Assembly (NCBI GenBank): GCA_035457725.1
Contig: DATIBC010000100.1
Coordinates: 1 to 9,303, forward strand
Length of the DNA: 9,303 nucleotides
From: DATFES01 sp035457725
GTDB lineage: Bacteria; Pseudomonadota; Alphaproteobacteria; CACIAM-22H2
Direction of reading: 5' to 3'
Below the pieces are notes generated by a model. That model did no database searches and was not told where the DNA came from. It saw only the letters and a program-made list of their open reading frames with translations. A program made the translations under genes and the position numbers. Below are positions 4,660 through 9,303 of this stretch, in pieces. Within the stretch, counting starts at the first letter, position 1. Every line of letters starts with the position of its first letter.

Positions 4660-5598
4660 ATGACCAGCGAACGGCGCACGGAATTCGGTTTCACCGCGGC
4701 GGACGATGCGCCGATTCCCTATCTGCAGCGTATTCGCGATTATTACAGGGTGCTCGGCTTCGGCGCGCCCTACGTCTGGGCGCATTACAGCGATGTGCCA
4801 TTCCAGCCATTGACCAAACCGCTCGCCGAAAGCCGGGTCGCCATCGTAACCACGGCAGCACCGTATCAGCCGGGCAAGGGCGATCAGGGGCCGCGGGCGC
4901 AATATAACGCCGCTGCAAAGTTCTATGCTGTGTACTCGGGCGATACGACCAAGGATCATGATCTCCGAATCTCCCATATCGCCATCGACCGTGATCACAC
5001 GACCGCGGAGGATCCTGGCACCTATTTTCCGCTTCCCGAGTTGCGGCGGTCGGCCGAACGCGGCCGCATCGGATCGCTCGCTCCGCGCTTTCACGGGGCA
5101 CCGACCAATCGCAGCCATCGCGTAACGCTCGAAATCGACTGCCCGGAGATCGTCGCCCGATGCCGGGCCGACGAAGCTGATGCGGCGATCCTCGTGCCCA
5201 ACTGTCCGGTATGTCATCAGACCGTCAGCCTTGCGGCACGAGCGCTGGAGCAAAGCGGCGTTGCCACGGTTATCCTGGGTTGCGCCAAGGACATCGTGGA
5301 ATATGTCGGCGTGCCACGATTTCTGTTCTCCGATTTTCCACTCGGCAACGCCGCCGGTCGTCCCAATGACCCGGCCTCGCAAGCATTGACGCTCGAACTC
5401 GCTCTGAGCCTGCTCGAGCACGCGCCCGGGCCGCGAACCACCATGCAATCGCCGCTAAAATGGAGCGACAGTCCCGATTGGAAGCGCGACTACAACAACG
5501 TCGCACGGCTGACGTCCGAGGAGATCGCGCGGCGACGCGCCGCGTTCGATCGGCAGAAGGCGGTGGCCAAGCATGTAAGGGACGCGGCTATCGGCTGA
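4660..5598 (+). CDS. GrdB/PrdB-related reductase family protein (Cys form)
   Basis: A soluble protein of 312 aa with no signal peptide. It resembles proteins related to the selenoprotein B subunit of glycine/sarcosine/betaine reductase (GrdB) and D-proline reductase (PrdB). Visible marks are an N-terminal DDAPIPYLQRIRDYYRVLGF segment, VAIVTTAAPYQP, RISHIAIDRDHTTAEDPGTY, and the central LVPNCPVCHQTVSLAARALE with Cys182 and Cys185. FSDFPLGNAAGRPND follows near residue 225. In the anaerobic reductases this region carries selenocysteine; here there is no in-frame TGA, and a CxxC dithiol is present instead. No partner (GrdA, GrdC, GrdD, thioredoxin) is nearby, so classical amino-acid reduction is unlikely and the substrate is unknown. 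ATG 4660 is chosen for the ACGAGGG just upstream; ATG 4624 would add 12 residues with a weaker ribosome site. It lies 173 bases ahead of the coxC-like gene in the same direction; co-function with CO oxidation is possible but unproven. Confidence 0.65.
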   Translation: MTSERRTEFGFTAADDAPIPYLQRIRDYYRVLGFGAPYVWAHYSDVPFQPLTKPLAESRVAIVTTAAPYQPGKGDQGPRAQYNAAAKFYAVYSGDTTKDHDLRISHIAIDRDHTTAEDPGTYFPLPELRRSAERGRIGSLAPRFHGAPTNRSHRVTLEIDCPEIVARCRADEADAAILVPNCPVCHQTVSLAARALEQSGVATVILGCAKDIVEYVGVPRFLFSDFPLGNAAGRPNDPASQALTLELALSLLEHAPGPRTTMQSPLKWSDSPDWKRDYNNVARLTSEEIARRRAAFDRQKAVAKHVRDAAIG

Positions 5599-5673
5599 AC
5601 GCCATCCGATCGGGCACCGCGCCGTTAATGTTCGCTCGCCGGACGGCCGCCGTCGCGACCGCGTCACGTAGTA

Positions 5674-5687
5674 CGCCCGGCCGGGCG
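5674..5687. other. Perfect 14-bp GC palindrome between the GrdB-like gene and the coxC-like gene
   Basis: CGCCCGGCCGGGCG is perfectly symmetrical about 5680/5681 and could fold as a five-pair stem with a GGCC loop. It lies 75 bases past the upstream stop codon and is not followed by T residues. In DNA this GC-rich, some such palindromes are expected by chance, so a regulatory role is uncertain. Confidence 0.35.
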
Positions 5688-5771
5688 ATTCTGGCCGGAT
5701 TTGGCGGGGTGTGGCCGCTGGGCCGAATGTGACGTAACATGATCCGATACCCCCGATGGAGGGACGGATCG

Positions 5772-6989
5772 ATGGGTGTCGCGCACGAGCCGTGGCTCGT
5801 CGTGCTCTCGCTGATCGTGGCGATCCAGGGCGCATATGTCGGGCTGAGCCTGGCGGTCCAGGTCGGTGAAGCGGTGGGGCTTCGGCGACGGTTGCTGCTC
5901 GCGGCCGCGGCGATTTCGCTGGCGGTCGCGATCTGGGCGATGCACTTCGTCGGCATGCTGGCGGCGAGGCTGCCATATCCGGTCGACTACCTAGTGTTCC
6001 CGACCTTGCTGTCATTCCTGGTCTGCGTGATCGTCGTCGGCACCGCCGTATTCGCGGCGAACGCCGGCCCTCTCACCGCGACGCGGCTCGCCGCTTCGGC
6101 GATCTTCATGGGCGGCGGCATCGCCACCATGCATTACATCGGCATGTCGGCATTGCATGCGAGCGCGCATCTCTCCCATGCGCGATCGCTGGTGCTCGCC
6201 AGCGTCATCGTCGGCATCGCCGCTTCCGGTCTCGCGCTGTGGCTCGCCAGCGGCCGACGGCGGCGGCCGCCGCTGCTCCTTTCCGCGATGGCGCTCGGCG
6301 CGGCCATCGCAGGAATGCATTACACGGCGATGGCTGGCCTGACCTTGGTGCCGTTCGAAGCGCGCGCCAGCGGGGCGCCCGCGCTGTCGGGCGACCTGCT
6401 GGCAATTGTCGTCGCGATCGTCGCATTCATCGTTTCGGGCGCCTTTCTGTTGACGCTCGTCCCCGATCGCATGGAAAGCGCTCGGGACGATCCAGGCGCT
6501 GCGACGAACAACGGCGAGATTTCCGAGGCGGACAGGACGGGGCTTGGGACCTTCGGTCCGCTTGGCGGCGTCGGCGCGCCGCGGCGGCGAATCGCCAAGC
6601 AATTGCCGGTCGAGCGGAACGGGGCAATGCAATTTGTCGATGCCGACGACATCATCGCCGTGCACGCCAACGCCCATTACACCTTCGTCTTCGACGGGCG
6701 GGCCAAATTGTTCTGTCCGCTCGGCATCGGTGTCGTCGAATCGCGGCTCGACACCAGTCGCTTCGTGCGCGTTCACCGCAGCCACATCGTCAATATCGGA
6801 CGCGTCGTGGCGATGAAACGGATCGGCGACGCCGGAATCATCGAGCTGGCTGCCCTCGAGCCATACACGGTTCCCGTCAGCCGCGGCCGCTTCACCAGCC
6901 TGAGGTCCCGGCTCGCCGCAACGGCAGACGACATTGACGATGGCGACGCCGCCGCCATCGAACCGACCTTTGCGACGCAGCATCGTTGA
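5772..6989 (+). CDS. coxC: MHYT-LytTR membrane transcriptional regulator, CoxC-like
   Basis: A 405-aa protein with an N-terminal MHYT sensor domain (~1-245; about seven membrane helices) and a C-terminal LytTR DNA-binding domain (~277-382). The three diagnostic motifs are MHFVGM at 57, MHYIGM at 120 and MHYTAM at 182. The conserved Met/His residues face the outer side and are proposed to bind copper and sense a diatomic gas or redox signal. The LytTR part shows FVDADDIIAVHANAHYTFVF and RFVRVHRSHIVN. MHYT-LytTR proteins CoxC and CoxH are known from the Oligotropha carboxidovorans cox cluster, where coxC lies directly before coxM as here, so I assign coxC by architecture and position. A linker rich in Gly, Asp and Ala (~225-275) joins the domains. 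GGAGGG (5758-5763) eight bases upstream supports ATG 5772 over ATG 5739, which would add 11 residues. It presumably controls coxMSL and perhaps itself. Confidence 0.85.
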   Translation: MGVAHEPWLVVLSLIVAIQGAYVGLSLAVQVGEAVGLRRRLLLAAAAISLAVAIWAMHFVGMLAARLPYPVDYLVFPTLLSFLVCVIVVGTAVFAANAGPLTATRLAASAIFMGGGIATMHYIGMSALHASAHLSHARSLVLASVIVGIAASGLALWLASGRRRRPPLLLSAMALGAAIAGMHYTAMAGLTLVPFEARASGAPALSGDLLAIVVAIVAFIVSGAFLLTLVPDRMESARDDPGAATNNGEISEADRTGLGTFGPLGGVGAPRRRIAKQLPVERNGAMQFVDADDIIAVHANAHYTFVFDGRAKLFCPLGIGVVESRLDTSRFVRVHRSHIVNIGRVVAMKRIGDAGIIELAALEPYTVPVSRGRFTSLRSRLAATADDIDDGDAAAIEPTFATQHR

Positions 6990-7048
6990 CTGCGCGAGTG
7001 TCGGAGATCGTTGCGGTTCGAGCCAAGCATTCGTTCGACGACGGGGTC

Positions 7049-7065
7049 TGTCAGCAGCTCTGACA
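7049..7065. promoter_or_regulatory. Inverted repeat TGTCAG-N5-CTGACA
   Basis: A perfect 6-5-6 dyad, about 60-75 bases upstream of the candidate promoter at 7124-7153. Its size suits a dimeric regulator. It overlaps the first of the 13-bp direct repeats by two bases. Confidence 0.45.
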
Positions 7066-7096
7066 CAATTCGTGCATTTGGGCCGCATTTCGTGCA
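7064..7096 (+). promoter_or_regulatory. Two 13-bp direct repeats with a 20-bp period
   Basis: CACAATTCGTGCA (7064-7076) and CGCATTTCGTGCA (7084-7096) agree at 11 of 13 positions and are exactly 20 bp apart, about two helical turns. LytTR-family regulators typically bind pairs of short imperfect direct repeats at about this spacing. The neighbouring gene encodes such a regulator, so these are candidate CoxC sites; this is inference. Confidence 0.45.
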
Positions 7097-7248
7097 GCGC
7101 CGCGACGGCTGGTGAAGGGGTCGTTGTTGCTGCACTGCATTCTTGTTCATATTGACGCCACCGAACCAAGCAAAGAACGCCGGGCGGTCGCAGGTACGAG
7201 TTTACAGCTTGCCGCGGACCCGCCTCGGCCCTATCCGGGAGAGCGCGC

Positions 7249-8112
7249 GTGATTCCAGGACCGTTCGCCTATCACCGCCCGAAAACCGTCGCCGACGCGG
7301 TCGGTCTGCTTGCCAGCCTCGGCGAGGAAGCGCGGCCCCTGGCCGGCGGGCACAGTCTAATCCCGATGATGAAGCTGCGCCTGGCAGCGCCGCAACATCT
7401 GGTAGACTTGAGCGCCATCGCCGAGCTCCGAGGCGTGCGCAACGATGGCGGCGACATCATCATCGGCGCCATGACGACACAGCACGCGCTGATCGCCGAT
7501 GCCACGCTCGGCAGCAAACTGCCGATCCTGCGCGAGACCGCGCTGCTCATCGCCGACCCGCAAGTCCGTTATGTCGGCACGGTCGGCGGAAACGTGGCAA
7601 ATGGCGATCCAGGCAACGACATGCCGGCGGTCATGATCTGCCTCGGCGCCACCTACCACATCGCCGGAAGGCGCGGCGAGCGGCGGATCGCGGCGCGCGA
7701 ATTCTACCAAGGCGCGTATTTCACGGCGCTCGAGCCCGGTGAGCTGGTAACCGCCATTCGCATACCTACGCCGCCGGCCGGTCATGGGGCGGCCTATGAA
7801 AAGCTGAAGCGCAAAGTGGGCGATTATGCGACCGCCGCGGCGGCCGTCGTCTTGACGTTGAAACAAGGACGTGTGGCGACATGCTCGATCGGCCTCACCA
7901 ACGTCGCTGAGACGCCCTTGCGCGCCGAGGAAGCGGCGAACGCCGTCATCGGGTCGACCCTCGATGCGGCAACGGTGAAGAAGGCCGCCGCCGCCGCCGA
8001 GGCGATCGCCTCGCCGGCGAGCGACAATCGCGGCCCCGCTGCTTATCGCAAGAAGATGGCCGGCGTCATGGTCGCTCGCGCGCTCGAGCGCGCCAAGGCG
8101 CGCGCGGCATGA
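7249..8112 (+). CDS. coxM: Aerobic carbon monoxide dehydrogenase, medium (FAD) subunit
   Basis: A 287-aa flavoprotein subunit of the CO dehydrogenase (LMS)2 complex; it takes electrons from the CoxS iron-sulfur clusters onto FAD and passes them to the respiratory chain. The N-terminus MIPGPFAYHRPKTVADAV, the FAD-binding motifs AGGHS (32-36) and TVGGN (111-115), and the segment YEKLKRKVGDYATAAAAVVL are those of CoxM; motif positions and length match the Oligotropha carboxidovorans protein as I remember it (288 aa). The start is GTG, supported by GGGAGAG (7237-7243) and by the conserved MIPG start. The C-terminus MAGVMVARALERAKARAA is also typical. coxS follows after 17 bases, so the genes are co-transcribed. 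The related FAD subunits of xanthine dehydrogenase and nicotine dehydrogenase are less likely given the whole cluster. Confidence 0.95.
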   Translation: MIPGPFAYHRPKTVADAVGLLASLGEEARPLAGGHSLIPMMKLRLAAPQHLVDLSAIAELRGVRNDGGDIIIGAMTTQHALIADATLGSKLPILRETALLIADPQVRYVGTVGGNVANGDPGNDMPAVMICLGATYHIAGRRGERRIAAREFYQGAYFTALEPGELVTAIRIPTPPAGHGAAYEKLKRKVGDYATAAAAVVLTLKQGRVATCSIGLTNVAETPLRAEEAANAVIGSTLDAATVKKAAAAAEAIASPASDNRGPAAYRKKMAGVMVARALERAKARAA

Positions 8113-8129
8113 GTTGAGGGAGCAGACAC

Positions 8130-8630
8130 ATGTCGAAAATCCAGATCAAAATGACGGTAAACGGCAAGGCGATCGAGGCGCTCGTCGAGCCGCGCACATT
8201 GCTCATTCATTTCCTGCGCGATCAACTGAATTTGACCGGCCCGCATATCGGCTGCGATACCAGCCATTGCGGCGCCTGCACGGTCGATCTCGATGACAAG
8301 TCGGTGAAGGCGTGCACGATGTTCGCCGTCCAGGCCGACGGCGGAACGCTGCTGACGATCGAAGGGATGGCGGCGCCCGACGGCACGCTGCACGCGCTCC
8401 AGGAAGGATTCCGCGAGATGCACGGATTGCAGTGCGGCTATTGCACGCCGGGCATGATCTTGCGCGGTTATCGCCTGCTCAAGGAGAATCCGAAGCCAAG
8501 CGAGGAAGAAATCCGCTCCGGGATCTCCGGCAACCTTTGCCGCTGCACCGGCTATCAGAATATCGTCAAGGCCATTCAATACGCCGCCGCCAAGCTCTCC
8601 GGCGCACCCGTCAAGGAGGCCGCAGAATGA
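8130..8630 (+). CDS. coxS: Aerobic carbon monoxide dehydrogenase, small (2Fe-2S) subunit
   Basis: A 166-aa protein carrying the two [2Fe-2S] clusters that wire the molybdenum site in CoxL to FAD in CoxM. Cys42, Cys47, Cys50 and Cys62 (GCDTSHCGACTVDL...KACTM) form the plant-ferredoxin-type cluster. Cys102, Cys105, Cys137 and Cys139 (QCGYCTPGM...GNLCRCTGYQN) form the cluster next to the molybdopterin. These positions and the length are those of CoxS. AGGGAG (8118-8123) lies six bases before the ATG. The stop codon overlaps the coxL start by four bases (ATGA), which implies translational coupling and near-equal subunit synthesis. There is no signal peptide; the complex acts at the cytoplasmic face of the membrane. 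Confidence 0.96.
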   Translation: MSKIQIKMTVNGKAIEALVEPRTLLIHFLRDQLNLTGPHIGCDTSHCGACTVDLDDKSVKACTMFAVQADGGTLLTIEGMAAPDGTLHALQEGFREMHGLQCGYCTPGMILRGYRLLKENPKPSEEEIRSGISGNLCRCTGYQNIVKAIQYAAAKLSGAPVKEAAE

Positions 8631-9303
8631 ACGACAAATCGCCCTCGCGCGAGGAGCGCGCCGAAAAACTCCAGGGCATGGGCTGCAAGCGCAAACGCGT
8701 CGAAGATATCCGCTTTGTCCAGGGCAAGGGCAACTATGTCGACGACATGAAGCCGGCGGGCCTGCTGTACGGCGACTTCGTGCGTTCGCCATACGCGCAC
8801 GCCCGAATCAAGAAAATCGACGCGACGAAGGCCAAGGCGCTGCCGGGCGTGCTGGCGGTATTGACGGCGGCCGACCTGAAGCCGCTCAACCTGCATTACA
8901 TGCCGACCCTCGCCGGCGACGTGCAGGCGGTTCTGGCAGAAGACAAGGTGCTCTTCCAAAACCAGGAGGTGGCGTTCGTCATCGCCGAGGACCGGTACGT
9001 CGCGGCCGACGCGGTGGAGCTGATCGAGGTCGAGTACGAAGAACTGCCGGTGCTGGTCAATCCCTTTAGGTCGATGACGCCGGACGCGCCGGTGCTGCGC
9101 GAGGACATCAAGGACAAGACGGAAGGCGCGCACGGCAAGCGCAAGCACCATAACCACATCTTCACCTGGGAGGTCGGCGACAAGGAAGCGACGGACTCGG
9201 CGTTCAAAAAAGCCGAGGTGACGATCAAGGAGCTCATCTCGTACCAGCGCGTCCACCCCTGCCCGCTCGAGACCTGCCAGTGCCTCGCCTCGTTCGACAA
9301 GAT
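8627..9303 (+). CDS. coxL: Aerobic carbon monoxide dehydrogenase, large (Mo) subunit, N-terminal part
   Basis: The first 225 codons of the catalytic subunit, which oxidises CO with water to CO2 at a Mo-S-Cu centre; the gene runs off the right edge (full proteins are ~800 aa). The ATG overlaps the coxS stop codon. The segments AEKLQGMGCKRKRVEDIRF, QGKGNYVDDMKPAG, LNLHYMPTLAGDVQAVLAED, KHHNHIF and VHPCPLETCQC correspond closely to form I CoxL of Oligotropha as I remember it. The decisive active-site loop (AYxCSFR with the copper-binding Cys) and the catalytic Glu are outside the window, so form I rests on overall similarity and gene order M-S-L. Maturation genes (coxD, E, F) would be expected further right. 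Confidence 0.93.
   Translation, partial: MNDKSPSREERAEKLQGMGCKRKRVEDIRFVQGKGNYVDDMKPAGLLYGDFVRSPYAHARIKKIDATKAKALPGVLAVLTAADLKPLNLHYMPTLAGDVQAVLAEDKVLFQNQEVAFVIAEDRYVAADAVELIEVEYEELPVLVNPFRSMTPDAPVLREDIKDKTEGAHGKRKHHNHIFTWEVGDKEATDSAFKKAEVTIKELISYQRVHPCPLETCQCLASFDK

Larger units (their letters stand above)
6990..7248 (+). promoter_or_regulatory. Control region between coxC and the coxMSL genes
   Basis: 259 bp with no gene. It contains a perfect inverted repeat at 7049-7065, a pair of 13-bp direct repeats at 7064-7096, and a related TTCGT box at 7030-7034. A weak promoter candidate is TTGTTG (7124-7129), an 18-bp spacer, and CATATT (7148-7153), which would leave a leader of about 90 bases before coxM. 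This layout fits a regulated promoter just upstream of coxM, with the adjacent LytTR regulator as the obvious candidate to bind it. Confidence 0.5.

Noticed and set aside
4468..5448. 326-codon frame antisense to the GrdB-like gene
   Set aside because: No recognisable domain or promoter. The plus-strand frame carries conserved-looking motifs and a CPVC site, so this is a high-GC shadow.
6012..7169. 385-codon frame antisense to the coxC-like gene
   Set aside because: It overlaps a gene with clear MHYT and LytTR motifs, is rich in Arg/Asp/Ala without domain character, and runs through the coxM control region.

Overview
The window is about 9.3 kb of GC-rich DNA that most resembles a soil- or water-type alphaproteobacterium of the Hyphomicrobiales/Bradyrhizobium-Oligotropha kind. 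The grounds are the very Oligotropha-like coxM-coxS-coxL genes preceded by an MHYT-LytTR regulator, a TadA-type (Flp) prepilin signal, and an exact CtrA half-site. The species assignment is inference; no rRNA or other marker is present.

Region 1 (1-1240) is a small divergent switch. A partial gene for a small putative membrane protein runs leftwards off the edge, and a 232-aa HTH/S24 (LexA/CI-like) repressor runs rightwards. Their predicted sigma70-type promoters are back to back, and one dyad, TCGTTG-N6-CAACGA, covers both -35 boxes. A related copy of this promoter/operator sequence lies beyond the repressor's 3' end. Region 2 (1242-2203, minus strand) holds a glutathione S-transferase and a conserved 81-aa protein of unknown function. 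Region 3 (2407-2997) is a complete periplasmic Cu/Zn superoxide dismutase (sodC) with a good intrinsic terminator.

Region 4 (3000-4477) is the most unusual locus. After an AT-rich promoter region comes a 417-aa protein that begins as a canonical Flp prepilin, continues as about 235 residues of almost pure Gly/Ser/Ala repeats, and ends in a second membrane helix with a basic cytoplasmic tail. Normal Flp pilins are only about 50-70 residues. Region 5 (4660-5598) is a protein related to the GrdB/PrdB reductase family, with a CPVC motif and no selenocysteine.

Region 6 (5772-9303) is the start of an aerobic (Mo-Cu) carbon monoxide dehydrogenase cluster. A CoxC-like MHYT-LytTR membrane regulator is followed by a 259-bp control region with direct and inverted repeats, then coxM (FAD subunit), coxS (2Fe-2S subunit) and the first 225 codons of coxL (Mo subunit). 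The three structural genes are tightly packed, with a 17-nt gap and then a 4-nt overlap. CoxC probably senses a gas or redox signal at the membrane and controls coxMSL. Electrons from CO oxidised at CoxL would pass through CoxS clusters to FAD on CoxM and on to the respiratory chain.

No tRNA, rRNA, CRISPR array, transposase or integrase is visible.
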